In this document: piece by piece, positions 47,233-56,505 of the stretch
Numbering within the stretch: the first letter of the stretch is position 1
Layout of the letters: each line of letters opens with the position of its first letter
Source of the DNA: DASXRA01 sp035263725
GTDB lineage: Bacteria > Actinomycetota > Actinomycetes > Mycobacteriales > Jatrophihabitantaceae
NCBI GenBank assembly: GCA_035263725.1
Contig: DATFRC010000021.1
Span: forward strand, 1-64,000
DNA: 64,000 nucleotides
Direction: 5' to 3'
Notes under the pieces: generated by a model
What the model saw: only the letters and a program-made list of their open reading frames with translations
Databases searched by the model: none
Told to the model about the DNA's origin: nothing
Position numbers and translations under genes: made by a program

Positions 47233-47909
47233 ACACGCTGCGCGTCGTAGTGGCCGACGACCAACTTCTGGTGCGTGGCGCGTTCAGCGCGCTGATCGAC
47301 TCGGCGCCCGATCTGCAGGTGGTCGGCGAGGCCGGGACCGGCAGCGAGGCTGTCGAACTGGCCCGGCGCGAGCACCCCGACGTGGCACTGATGGACATCC
47401 GCATGCCGGAGCTGGACGGCCTGGCGGCCACCCGCCAGATCGCCGCCGATCCCGAGACAGCGCACGTCCGTGTGCTTATCCTCACGACCTTCGACCTCGA
47501 CGAGTACGTCTATACCGCCTTACGGTCCGGCGCCGCGGGCTTCCTGCTGAAGGACACCCCGCCTGCCGACCTGCTCACCGCGATCCGAACGGTTGCGACC
47601 GGCGACGCGTTGCTCGCGCCGAGCGTCACCCGGCGGCTGATCGAGGAGTTCCTGCGCCGCCCCGAGTCGGCCCGCCAGCCCGCGAGCAGCCTCGACGGCG
47701 TGACGCAACGCGAGATCGAGGTGCTTACCCTCATCGGCCAGGGGCTGTCGAACACCGAGATCGCAGCTGCGCTGACGCTGTCCGCGGCGACCGTCAAGAC
47801 CCACGTCAGCCGGCTGCTGATGAAGCTGCACGCCCGTGATCGCGCCCAACTGGTGATCACCGCGTATGAGACCCGCCTCGTCCACGCGCGTGGTTCGAAG
47901 ACGTCCTGA
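47229..47909 (+). CDS. NarL/FixJ-family response regulator
   Basis: This is a 226-residue regulator. The receiver domain has the acidic pair in VVADDQ, the phospho-acceptor in VALMDIRMPELDG (Asp near residue 54) and the Lys in FLLKDTPP. The LuxR helix-turn-helix is VTQREIEVLTLIGQGLSNTE, then IAAALTLSAATVKTHVSRLL. The GTG overlaps the kinase stop. Its end overlaps the convergent efflux gene by 53 bases. Together with the divergent ABC genes it looks like a standard kinase-regulator-exporter module. Confidence 0.93.
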   Translation: MNTLRVVVADDQLLVRGAFSALIDSAPDLQVVGEAGTGSEAVELARREHPDVALMDIRMPELDGLAATRQIAADPETAHVRVLILTTFDLDEYVYTALRSGAAGFLLKDTPPADLLTAIRTVATGDALLAPSVTRRLIEEFLRRPESARQPASSLDGVTQREIEVLTLIGQGLSNTEIAAALTLSAATVKTHVSRLLMKLHARDRAQLVITAYETRLVHARGSKTS

Positions 47910-49344
47910 TCGCTGCGGTGACGGCTGCGGCGATCAAGGCGATAACTGCGGCGGCGCGAAACGCATCGGTGTAGCCGGTGGTAAGGGCTACCAGCTGCGG
48001 GTGTGAGTGGAGCGCTGTTTGGGTGCTGCCGGTGGCCACCGTGGCAAGGGCGGCCAGTCCGAGGGCGCCGCCGACTTGTTGGCTCGTGTTGACCAGCCCG
48101 CTGGCGATACCGGCGTCGGTGTTGTCGACTCCGGTGACAGCGAGGTCGGTAAGCGGGACGAACGCAAGGCCGAGGCCGCTGCCTACGACGAGCGAAGCGC
48201 CGAGCACGTCCATGACGAACGAGCCGTGCGCGGACGCGGCGCCGAACCAGGCGAGTCCGCCGGTGAGGAGGACCAGTCCGGTGGCGAGGGTGGCTCGTGC
48301 GCCGATCTGCTTGACGATCACCGGAGCAACGCCGGCAGCGGCGATCAGGGTGAGCGCCATCGGCAGCTGGGACAGCCCGGCGGCCACTGCGCCGTAACCG
48401 AGTACGACCTGCTCGTAGAGGGACAGGAAGTAGAACAGGCCGAGCATGGCGGCGCCGGTGAGCAACATGATCGTGTTGCCGGTCGCGATGCTTCGGATGC
48501 GCAGCAGCCGCAGCGGAAGCAGTGGCGCGGAGCTGATGCGCTCGATGCCGATGAAGCTGATGAGCATGACGATGCCAACGGTGAGCAGTCCTAGCGTTGC
48601 GGCTGAGCGCCATCCCCAAGACGGGCCCTCAGAAAGGCCCCCCACGAGGGCGGCGAGGCCGATGGTGACGGTGAGGGCGCCGGGTACGTCGTAGCGGCGC
48701 CACCAGGAGCCGGGCCCGGGGGTGGGACGGTTTGCTGTGACGAGTCGCGGTGTGAGGACGGCGACGGCGACACCGATGGGCACGTTGATCAGGAACACCG
48801 ACCGCCAGCCGAGACCTCCGGTGAGCAGCCCGCCGAGCAGCACGCCGGCCGTCGCGCCGCCGGCTGCGACGGCACCCCAGACGCCGAGAGCCTTGGTCCG
48901 CTCGGCACCCTCGGCGAACGTCGCTGTGACCAGCGACAACGCGGCGGGCGCGAGCAGCGCGGCACCCACGCCCTGCACGGCGCGTACGGCGATGAGCGTG
49001 CCGATGCTCGGTGCGAGTCCGGCGGCGAGCGAGGTAAGAGTGAAGATACCGAGGCCGACGAGGAAGGTACGGCGGCGGCCGAGCAGGTCCGCCAGCCTGC
49101 CACCGAAGGGCAGCATGCCGCCGAAGGCGACGACGTAGGCCGTAATCACCCAGGCCAGGGTGGACAGGGCAGTGTGCAGCCCGGTGGCGATGTGCGGGAT
49201 GGCGATGTTCACGATCGACGCATCGAGCACGACCATGAACTGTGCGGTGGCCAGCAGGGCCAGGGTCAGCCACCGACGGTCTACGCCGGTGCCCTCGTGT
49301 GTGCGCACTCCGGGAGAGGAGGTCAGGTTCTGGGAAGCAGGCAT
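47857..49344 (-). CDS. DHA2-family MFS drug exporter (EmrB/QacA-like)
   Basis: This is a 495-residue, 14-segment exporter. Marks are LALLATAQFMVVLDASIVNI (motif D1), GGRLADLLGRRRTFLVGLGI (motif A) and AVQGVGAALLAPAALSLV (motif B/C region). Such pumps export dyes, quaternary ammonium compounds and antibiotics by proton antiport. It is divergent from a TetR gene with 98 bases between the starts; the weak inverted pair TGTTA/TAACA at 49377-49381 and 49407-49411 lies in that gap and may belong to an operator. The 3' end overlaps the response-regulator gene. Confidence 0.92.
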   Translation of the reverse strand: MPASQNLTSSPGVRTHEGTGVDRRWLTLALLATAQFMVVLDASIVNIAIPHIATGLHTALSTLAWVITAYVVAFGGMLPFGGRLADLLGRRRTFLVGLGIFTLTSLAAGLAPSIGTLIAVRAVQGVGAALLAPAALSLVTATFAEGAERTKALGVWGAVAAGGATAGVLLGGLLTGGLGWRSVFLINVPIGVAVAVLTPRLVTANRPTPGPGSWWRRYDVPGALTVTIGLAALVGGLSEGPSWGWRSAATLGLLTVGIVMLISFIGIERISSAPLLPLRLLRIRSIATGNTIMLLTGAAMLGLFYFLSLYEQVVLGYGAVAAGLSQLPMALTLIAAAGVAPVIVKQIGARATLATGLVLLTGGLAWFGAASAHGSFVMDVLGASLVVGSGLGLAFVPLTDLAVTGVDNTDAGIASGLVNTSQQVGGALGLAALATVATGSTQTALHSHPQLVALTTGYTDAFRAAAVIALIAAAVTAAIRTSSNHARGRGGSHTR

Positions 49345-49442
49345 GTCGGGTCACCTTCAGTGTGAGGCTCTCGCTTTGTTATATCCTCTCGCAATGTAGT
49401 ACCTGCTAACATGTCTGTCAACGGTTCTCTGGAGGAGGTCCG

Positions 49443-50150
49443 ATGTCGACGCCGCGACCGACGCGACGCGAGCAACAGCGGGTCCAGACGCTCGCGGAGA
49501 TCAAGAAGCTGGCGATGGCCCAGATCGCCGCCGGCGGGGTCGAGAACCTGTCGCTGAACGCCATCGCCAAGCAGATGGCAATGTCGGGGGCGGCGATCTA
49601 CCGGTACTTCAGCAGCCGAGACCAGTTACTGGCCGCGCTCGCAGTCGACGGCTATACCGACCTGGCCGACACCCTGGAGGCCGCGGCACATCGGCGCCAT
49701 GCGTCCCCGCTGGCCCGCTGGCACGCGATCGCCGCGGCGTACCGCGCCTGGGCACTAGACCAGCCGCACCGTTACCGGTTGGTGTTCTCGACCCAGGTCG
49801 GTTCCGGGGAACTCGACCCGGAGCAGATCATCCCGGCCGCCGGGCGCAGCATGTCGGTCTTGCTCGACGCGGTCGGCGAAGCGGCCCCGTCCACGGGAAA
49901 CGGGTCAACCCAGCCGTCGCGCACGCTCAGCCGGCAACTGCGGGACTGGCAGAAGCGCACCGGCATGCCGGATCTCCCCGACGCCACGCTGCTCGCCGGC
50001 CTCAACGCCTGGACGCGGCTGCACGGCGTCATCAGCCTCGAACTCGAGGGCCACCTGCCATCCACCGGCGTCGATCCGCAGTTGCTCTATGAAGCCGAAG
50101 TGTCCTCGCTGGTCGATAGCCGGCGCTCATTGGACGCCCCAGTTCCTTAG
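49443..50150 (+). CDS. TetR-family regulator
   Basis: This is a 235-residue repressor. The helix-turn-helix is near residues 30-55 (LSLNAIAKQMAMSGAAIYRY, then FSSRDQLLAAL). The C-terminal ligand domain is of the WHG/TetR_C_33-like kind with WHAIAAAYRAWALDQPHRYR. It most likely represses the adjacent DHA2 pump and is released by a pump substrate. GGAGGAGG lies 5 bases before the ATG. The end overlaps the convergent lipoprotein gene by 24 bases. Confidence 0.92.
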   Translation: MSTPRPTRREQQRVQTLAEIKKLAMAQIAAGGVENLSLNAIAKQMAMSGAAIYRYFSSRDQLLAALAVDGYTDLADTLEAAAHRRHASPLARWHAIAAAYRAWALDQPHRYRLVFSTQVGSGELDPEQIIPAAGRSMSVLLDAVGEAAPSTGNGSTQPSRTLSRQLRDWQKRTGMPDLPDATLLAGLNAWTRLHGVISLELEGHLPSTGVDPQLLYEAEVSSLVDSRRSLDAPVP

Positions 50151-50687
50151 CAGCCCGACGAGCGGTTGTTTGGGATCGAAGGGACCTTGGATGTTGGTCA
50201 CGGCGTACCAGTAGAGCTTTTCCGCGACATCGGTCGACTCTGGAACGGACGATTGTTGCCCGTAATTGTAGAAGAAGTAGATCAGCGGTGCGCAGCCAGC
50301 GATCTTGGTTGACTCGAGGGCGGCCGGATCAGTTTCGGCGCCGCCTTGGTGGCACGTTTCCAAGACCTTGTCCCGGGTAGTCGTGTTGTACTGCACGTCG
50401 CGCACGGTGAAGGACTCGATCGCGGGATGGTGACGGTAAAGATCGTCTATCGACTGCTGCACCTCTGCGAAGGTGGGTCTCTGGGTCGGGCTTTGAAGCA
50501 GGGACGAATTCGCGTTCTGCGATGCATGCGTCGTCGCTGACGAGCCCGAATGGTTGGTGCTACATCCGGCCATCGCCGCGATGAGCAGTCCGGCGACAAT
50601 GAGGCTGCATATCGGTAGGCGTCCGGTGGGGGCCGGGCGCCTACCGACATGCGGGATGATGTGCGGCACGGCTAGATGTTGGCGCAC
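50127..50687 (-). CDS. lipoprotein of unknown function
   Basis: This is a 186-residue exported lipoprotein with lipobox LIAAMAGC, then a Ser/Asn-rich tether. The mature part (about 140 residues) has VQQSIDDLYRHHPAIESFTV and two more Cys (LETCHQ and IAGCAP) that could form a disulfide. The start is uncertain: the GTG at 50687 gives a long, basic n-region, and it overlaps the GH3 gene by 16 bases. It follows the GH3 gene on the same strand, so it may be co-transcribed. I recognise no family. Confidence 0.7.
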   Translation of the reverse strand: MRQHLAVPHIIPHVGRRPAPTGRLPICSLIVAGLLIAAMAGCSTNHSGSSATTHASQNANSSLLQSPTQRPTFAEVQQSIDDLYRHHPAIESFTVRDVQYNTTTRDKVLETCHQGGAETDPAALESTKIAGCAPLIYFFYNYGQQSSVPESTDVAEKLYWYAVTNIQGPFDPKQPLVGLLRNWGVQ

Positions 50688-53600
50688 TGTCCCTGGCGTC
50701 GTCCGGCGACCTTATTGTCGGTCCCCGCGACACCGCCGTTTGCTTGACAGGTCAGGTCCGCCTGCACGGTGGTATGTGAGATTGCATTTCCGGTGCCGCT
50801 GTTGTTATTGAACGTGATGTTCCCGGTGATGGTGTTTGGTCCGCAGCCGCCGAGTTGCCATGGGGCTCCTGTACTGTTCTTGATCTCCAGGTTGCCGTTG
50901 ACAGTTGCGTTGCAAATGGTATTCGCGCCGGAACTCATCGGGTCGCCCGCGTTCGTGGTGCCGTTGGCCTCGACGTTGCCGTTGACTGTCACACCGCTGA
51001 GGCGAATGCCGCTGGATTGCTGGATATCGACGTTGCCATTGATCTTCACGCTGACCAGGTCGCACCAGGCGCCCATGGGAACGGTGAGGTTTCCGTTGAT
51101 CGTGGTGGCGTTGAACTGCTGGTTGGTGCACGTGATGTTCTTGGCTGTTGTCTTGAGCGTCGCCTGAAGTGGCAGGCGGCCGAGGGAGTCGGCGTCGCCG
51201 ACGGAGACCCTGCGCCCGGCGGCGTCGAGCACCCAGTTCTGGGTCGCGTCGGACCAGTAGGACAGCTGCCGTGGCGGGATGTGCATGGTGACCTGCTTCG
51301 ACTGGCCGGCGTCGAGCTCCACCCGTCCGAACTGGGCCAGCGACCGGACTGCGAATTGCACACCGGATGGTGCGTCACTAGGCGCTCCGACGTACACCTG
51401 CACCGCGTCAGCGCCGGCGGTCGAGCCGGTGTTCTTGACGGCGACGGTGACATCCGCGCCGCCGTCGGCGGTCTGCGCCACGTTCAGTCCGGAGAAGGCG
51501 AACGTCGTGTAGGACAGGCCATATCCGAACGGGAACTGTGGCGTGATGCCGAGCTTGTCGAAGTACCGGTAGCCGGTGTAGATGCCCTCGGACTCCGTCG
51601 TCCCATCGGCGGCGGGGCAGGGTAGCGAGCCCGGGTCGCCGGTGCCGGAGCAGCCGGCGTTGCCGTTGAGCCGCTCGAGGTGCTGGCCCGCGGTGCTGCC
51701 CGGGTACAGGCCGTTCGCGGGCTCGTTGTAGCCCCAGATCGTGTCGGTCCGGTTGGCCGGCCAGGTCAGGGCGGTGTGCCCGGACGGGTTGGCTTGTCCG
51801 AGCAGGACCCGTGCGGTGGAGGTGCCGCCTTCCTGGCCGGCGAACCACATGTCCAACAGCGACTTGACGTTGCCGATCCACGAGGTGTCAACGGGGTTGT
51901 CGTTGTTGAGCACAACGATGGTGTTCGGGTTCGCTGCGGCAACCGCGTTGATGAGGTTGACGTTCGCCGCCGACATGGCGTTCTCGGCGGAGATGGTGTG
52001 GCCCGAGTAGGGACTACCTGCCGGCGAGGCGGCGCTGCCGCTAACGCCGGTGCCGGTGTTGACGAACACGACAGCCTTGGACTTGCCCGCAGCCGCAGCT
52101 GCGGCATCTGCGATGTCCCCGTTGGTCCGCGAGAACGCGAACCGGAGGCTCGCCGGCCCGGTCGTGTCGTTGTTGAAGGTGAGCGTGACCGCGTGGTAGC
52201 TGCCGCCGGTGAGCGTGCCGGCGGAGTACTGCCGGTTGGTCAGCCCACTTTCGGTGTAGCCGGCGTTGGTCGGGCTGCCGGGCGTCGTGGCCCCGTAGAT
52301 GTTCGCTGCGTTCGCCAGCGTGCGCTGGACGCCGTCGAACGTGAGCGTCACGTTCGCGTTCGCCACCGCGGCGGACTGCTGAATGTCGAACGTGTACGTG
52401 TCATCGGCCGGGACGTAGACGTAGCCGGTCCAGGTGTAACTGCCGGGATCAAGCTGGCCGCGACCCGAGGCGGTCGTGAAGTCGATCGTGGAATCGGTTG
52501 TCGGTGAGCCAGGACCCGTTGTGCGGTTCAGCGACCCGGTCGGATCGCCGCTGTTCGAGGTCGACAGCGGGTTGGTGGGCGAGGCCGCCGTGGGTCCGAC
52601 CGCCTGACCCGTCGGGTCGTTGGCCGGAACGAAGGTGAACGCTCCGGGGTCGCCGCTGAGGGCTTTCAGTTGCTGCAGCGGGTTAACCGCGTTGCGGTCG
52701 ATGAAGCCGGTCGAGGCTTCGTTGGTCGGGTCAGCCACGGTGTGGTTGGCGCTCGACCCGGCGACGAGGATGCCGCCGGCAAGATCGGCGCTGGTCAAAG
52801 GCAGCGCGTGGTCGTCGTTCTTGAGCAGGGTGGCTCCCTCTTCGGAGTACTTCTCGACGACCGCCGCGTCACCGTACTTGGTGCCGAGCTGTCCGTCGCC
52901 GCCGAGCGGGAGCGGTGCCGTACCGGACCGGTCGGCGCCGACGCCGCCGGGGTTGGTGCACGACGCGGTCGGCACCGGATCACATCCGAGAATCCCGAAG
53001 CGCTGCTCCTCGTAAAGGATGCGAGCCAGGGACTGGTTGAACACCGAAAGCGGTAGTGCACCGCCAGCGACGGCGGCGTTCAGGGTGCAGCCGCCCGCGC
53101 CGGCGGTGCTGGTGGGCGCTGCGCAGCCGGTTCCGGCTGAGCCCTGGTAGTGGTTCGGGATGCCGCCGACATGGCTGACCGGGTCGTCGGTGGCATTACA
53201 CGGCGCGGCGTCGCCAGGCGTGTGGTTCACCGCGGCGGTCGTGTACGCGCAGGTGCTGCCGGTCGGGTCGTTGTTCCCGTTGCCGCCGGAGAAGAAGCCG
53301 TTCTGCGTCGGCATCTCCTGGTCCTCACCCTGCAGGATGCCCGAAGTGCTGTGCGTGGCCGGGTAGTCGGAGCCGACCAGCGCCTGAGTGCCCCAGGTGT
53401 CGCGCAGCACGTGGGTCAGGCTCAGTGGCTGCTCGCACGAGAAATGCGACTCATTAAGCGGCCACGTCTGGGGATTCTCACCCGGCTGGGCGTACGGGCT
53501 GAGCGGCGCAGTCGTGCTCAGCGCCGAAACGGACTTGGAAAGCGACGGGTTGCTCGACGTGTCGCGCCAGACCTGATACGAGCACATGGTCGCCGCAGCC

Positions 53601-54688
53601 TGCCCGCCGGTGAAGCCGCCCTCGTACGGGGTCAGGTACAGCTCATGCAGCCCCTGATCGGTGATGTCGGTGTTCGCGTTCTGGTTCTGCCCGTTGTAGA
53701 CGACGAAGTGCTTCATCTCCGACATCGCGCCGGAGCCCTGCATCCCGTTGATCTGCTCGGCAACCATCTGATTGCTCAGGTACGGGTCCTCGCCGGTGGT
53801 GGTCAGGTTTCGGCCCCAGTTGGGAATGCGGTCGAGGTCGGTCTGTGGGCCGAACATCCCGGTAACCATGAACGCCCGGCTCTCCGAGCCCTCGGTCTGG
53901 CCCCAGGCGTTGGCGAGGTCGCGGTCGAATGACGCGGCCAAGCCCATCAGCGTCATCGGCCCGGTCGAGCCGCGCGCGTTCGGGCCCGATGTGTTCAGCA
54001 CACCCTGCGCGTCGGTCCAGCAGATGTAGGAAATGCTCGGCGTCGTAAGGGAGACGTACGCCGCCCGGCCGTTCGCGTGTGCCTTGGTCAACGGGGCTGC
54101 CAGCGTTAGCCCGGTTCCGGTCGCGCCGGCCGTGCCGACGCTGGCGATGGTTACCTGCTCGGCGTCGGACGTCGCGTCGACCCAGATCGTCTGTCCCACA
54201 CTGAACGGGGCGACACTCGTCACCTTGATGGTGGTGTCGCCGGCGGCAGCGGCAGCGGCGAGAGTCGTGCCGGTGACGTTGCCGGACGCGTCCAATCCGA
54301 AGGGGCGACCGACCGGACCGACGTTGTGGCAGTCAGGACTCGCGCCGTCGTGCAGCACCGTGTCGGCATTCTGGATCTGCGCCAACGTCGGCGATGCCGT
54401 CGGCTCCAACTGCGCTATCAGGCTCAAGACAGCCGGCGTGTACGGTGCGGCCGCGTCCATCGTCGGCGAGGTTTTCGCCGAGGGCAGCGACGCCGGCAAC
54501 GTGTACGGCACATTTGCGCTCGACGGCGTCGGATCTGCCTGGCTGGACGTCGCCGTCCCGCCGGCCAGACCAGCGGCGACCAACCCTATGACGCCACCGA
54601 TGGCGAGCGTGTGGAGGCGCAGGTTTCCACGCCGTCGACCGGAAGACACGTACCCGGGCTGGATCTTAGACAGCGCAGAACCACTCAT
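50672..54688 (-). CDS. secreted multidomain GH3 glycosidase
   Basis: This is a 1338-residue exported enzyme. Order: Sec signal with RRRGN and one hydrophobic stretch (about 17-45), GH3 barrel with an extra beta domain inserted at about 138-213, the nucleophile Asp near residue 441 in LVGSDYPATHS, GH3 C-domain split by a PA14-like domain (about 738-855, GSYTWTGYVYVPADDTYTF), a fibronectin-III-like domain after GYGLSYTTFAFSGL, and a C-terminal region (last 159 residues) with NGN-type repeats (INGNLTV, INGNVDIQ, VNGNVEA, VNGNLEI) resembling a beta-helix. It probably removes beta-linked sugars from plant polymers or glycosides. The ATG at 54688 has GAAGAAGG upstream and is preferred to a start 51 bases earlier. 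Confidence 0.88.
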   Translation of the reverse strand: MSGSALSKIQPGYVSSGRRRGNLRLHTLAIGGVIGLVAAGLAGGTATSSQADPTPSSANVPYTLPASLPSAKTSPTMDAAAPYTPAVLSLIAQLEPTASPTLAQIQNADTVLHDGASPDCHNVGPVGRPFGLDASGNVTGTTLAAAAAAGDTTIKVTSVAPFSVGQTIWVDATSDAEQVTIASVGTAGATGTGLTLAAPLTKAHANGRAAYVSLTTPSISYICWTDAQGVLNTSGPNARGSTGPMTLMGLAASFDRDLANAWGQTEGSESRAFMVTGMFGPQTDLDRIPNWGRNLTTTGEDPYLSNQMVAEQINGMQGSGAMSEMKHFVVYNGQNQNANTDITDQGLHELYLTPYEGGFTGGQAAATMCSYQVWRDTSSNPSLSKSVSALSTTAPLSPYAQPGENPQTWPLNESHFSCEQPLSLTHVLRDTWGTQALVGSDYPATHSTSGILQGEDQEMPTQNGFFSGGNGNNDPTGSTCAYTTAAVNHTPGDAAPCNATDDPVSHVGGIPNHYQGSAGTGCAAPTSTAGAGGCTLNAAVAGGALPLSVFNQSLARILYEEQRFGILGCDPVPTASCTNPGGVGADRSGTAPLPLGGDGQLGTKYGDAAVVEKYSEEGATLLKNDDHALPLTSADLAGGILVAGSSANHTVADPTNEASTGFIDRNAVNPLQQLKALSGDPGAFTFVPANDPTGQAVGPTAASPTNPLSTSNSGDPTGSLNRTTGPGSPTTDSTIDFTTASGRGQLDPGSYTWTGYVYVPADDTYTFDIQQSAAVANANVTLTFDGVQRTLANAANIYGATTPGSPTNAGYTESGLTNRQYSAGTLTGGSYHAVTLTFNNDTTGPASLRFAFSRTNGDIADAAAAAAGKSKAVVFVNTGTGVSGSAASPAGSPYSGHTISAENAMSAANVNLINAVAAANPNTIVVLNNDNPVDTSWIGNVKSLLDMWFAGQEGGTSTARVLLGQANPSGHTALTWPANRTDTIWGYNEPANGLYPGSTAGQHLERLNGNAGCSGTGDPGSLPCPAADGTTESEGIYTGYRYFDKLGITPQFPFGYGLSYTTFAFSGLNVAQTADGGADVTVAVKNTGSTAGADAVQVYVGAPSDAPSGVQFAVRSLAQFGRVELDAGQSKQVTMHIPPRQLSYWSDATQNWVLDAAGRRVSVGDADSLGRLPLQATLKTTAKNITCTNQQFNATTINGNLTVPMGAWCDLVSVKINGNVDIQQSSGIRLSGVTVNGNVEANGTTNAGDPMSSGANTICNATVNGNLEIKNSTGAPWQLGGCGPNTITGNITFNNNSGTGNAISHTTVQADLTCQANGGVAGTDNKVAGRRQGQCANI

Positions 54689-55086
54689 GACGGCCTTCTT
54701 CCGCTGCAAGCCGACTACGTCCAGGCGGACGCACGTCACCGGGCGCCGCCGCGATCAGCCAACGACCCGCTCACCTAAACCGTTGGGATCGCTGACCAGT
54801 GGTAACTGAATCGAAACTTAGAGCGCAGCGTTAGTACAGTCAATACGCTTAATGCAAACCCAACGGACGATGCTTTGCTATTTGCCTGGATTAATCGAAT
54901 CGCCGTGATGTCGACGATCTTGGCCGGGCCCCGGCTCGACTCCAGGCACCGTCGGACGACAAGACCGGCTGGATCAGCGACAATAGGCACCGCGCCTGCA
55001 GGGTGATGACTCGACGGGCGACCCGATGGCAGTTACCGTCGGCGAGTTCAGCCAGCTTCTGGATAAAGGCGAGTCCGCCGAGTGGA
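54689..55086. other. intergenic region upstream of the GH3 gene
   Basis: About 400 bases without a supported gene. The part at 54780-54900 is clearly AT-richer than its surroundings (TTGCTATTTGCC, TTAATGCAAACC, GGATTAATCGAATC) and is the probable promoter and regulator-binding region of the GH3 gene. GGATTAATCGAATC at 54890-54903 holds the short palindrome GATTAATC. Frames at 54891-55133 are Arg-rich and not convincing. Confidence 0.4.
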
Positions 55087-56097
55087 TCAGCTCTTGAACA
55101 GCGCGCTGTAGGCGTTGAGCGCCGGCTGCCCACCGAGGTGGGCGTAGAGCACGTTGGAATCCGCTGCGATTGCGCCGCCGCGAATGAGGTCGATCAACGC
55201 GGCCATCGATTTGCCTTCGTAGACCGGGTCGAGGAGCACGCCTTCGAGGCTGCCCGTCAGCCGGATGGCATCCAGGGTCGAGGCGACCGGGATACCGTAG
55301 TAGTCGCCCGCCCAGCCTTCGAGGACGGTGATCTCGTCCTCGCGCAGGTCGCGACCCAACGCGATCAGGTCGGCGGTATTGCGCGCGATCTTGCCAACCT
55401 GGGCGCGCGTCTCGTCGATCTTCGCCGACGCGTCGATGCCCAGGACCCGGCGCGGCCGGTCCTGCCCGGCGAAGCCCGCGATCATCCCGGCCTGGGTGGA
55501 GCCCGTCACGGCGCAGACGATGACGGTGTCGAAGAAGACGCCGAGTTCCTGCTCCTGGCGCTCGACTTCGTAGGCCCAGTTCGCGAAGCCCAGCCCACCG
55601 AGGCGGTGATCGGAGGCACCGGCGGGGATGGCGTATGGGACACCGCCCTCGGCGCGAATTTGGCCGAGCGCGTTCTCCCAGCTCTGTTTGAAGCCGATGC
55701 CGAAGCCGGCCTGTACGAGCTCAACGTGGGCTCCCATGATCCGCGACAGCAGGATGTTGCCGACCCGGTCGTAAACCACATCCGGCCAGTCCACCCAGCT
55801 CTCCTGCACCAGCCGCGCCTTGAGCCCGACCTTGGCCGCGACCGCAGCAACCTGTCGGGTGTGGTTCGACTGCACACCGCCGATCGACACCAGGTGCGTC
55901 GCATCCTGGGCGAGCGCATCCGGCACCAGGTACTCGAGCTTGCGGGTCTTGTTCCCGCCGAATGCCAGTCCGGAGTTGCAGTCCTCCCTCTTGGCCCAGA
56001 TGCGGGGGCCGCCGAGGTGCGCGGACAACCGGTCAAGCGGATGCACCGGGCTGGGCCCGAACAGCAACGGATAACGGGGAAAGTCACTCAGTGCCAC
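55087..56097 (-). CDS. acdS: 1-aminocyclopropane-1-carboxylate deaminase AcdS
   Basis: This 336-residue PLP enzyme splits ACC, the plant ethylene precursor, into ammonia and 2-oxobutanoate. The PLP lysine is Lys50 in AFGGNKTRKLEYL, followed by SIGGVQSNHTRQVAAVAA and VTGSTQAGM. The two residues that separate true ACC deaminases from D-cysteine desulfhydrases are both of the deaminase kind: Glu294 in VYEGKSM and Leu321 in AHLGGQPALN. It is transcribed alone. No AcdR-type regulator is nearby, unlike in proteobacteria. The gene suggests contact with plant roots. Confidence 0.9.
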   Translation of the reverse strand: MALSDFPRYPLLFGPSPVHPLDRLSAHLGGPRIWAKREDCNSGLAFGGNKTRKLEYLVPDALAQDATHLVSIGGVQSNHTRQVAAVAAKVGLKARLVQESWVDWPDVVYDRVGNILLSRIMGAHVELVQAGFGIGFKQSWENALGQIRAEGGVPYAIPAGASDHRLGGLGFANWAYEVERQEQELGVFFDTVIVCAVTGSTQAGMIAGFAGQDRPRRVLGIDASAKIDETRAQVGKIARNTADLIALGRDLREDEITVLEGWAGDYYGIPVASTLDAIRLTGSLEGVLLDPVYEGKSMAALIDLIRGGAIAADSNVLYAHLGGQPALNAYSALFKS

Positions 56098-56221
56098 GGC
56101 GCACCCCCGTGTTCAGCAGCCTGCTTCCCGTACACGGTACTTTGCCGACGTTCCTACCAAGCCGGCACGATGCTGACGTGGCGGGTGCATGTTCCTGCGA
56201 CGGGATGGGTATAACGCGACC

Positions 56222-56476
56222 GTGCTGGACACCGAGGTGTGTGACTGGTGCGGTAGTCGGTTCGACGCCGACAACGCGTTCTTCGACATGCGCGCCGATC
56301 CCGTGACGCGCCAGGGCAGGCTCGTCACCGCGTGCAGCGAGGATCACCTGGAGGCGCTGGGCCAACGCGCCCACCGAGCCACTCGCCCGCGGCGGCGCCG
56401 ACTGGCCGCCCGCCGGCTGGCCGCGCGCCGAGTCGTTGCTCGGAGATGGGCCGTGCGCCGGCCCCGCACTGGGTGA
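56222..56476 (+). CDS. small zinc-ribbon-like protein, leaderless
   Basis: This is an 84-residue protein from the GTG at 56222, which lies 6 bases after a TATAAC -10 element (56210-56215), so the mRNA is probably leaderless. The N-terminal part has VCDWCGSRFDADNAF (C-x2-C) and a later CSEDH, which could bind zinc. The last 35 residues are almost only Arg and Ala (RRRRLAARRLAARRVVARRW), a nucleic-acid-binding type of tail. An in-frame ATG at 56189 precedes the promoter. The function is unknown. Confidence 0.65.
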   Translation: MLDTEVCDWCGSRFDADNAFFDMRADPVTRQGRLVTACSEDHLEALGQRAHRATRPRRRRLAARRLAARRVVARRWAVRRPRTG

Positions 56477-56505
56477 GCCGACGTCGCGGGTACGGCGCCT
56501 CCCGA

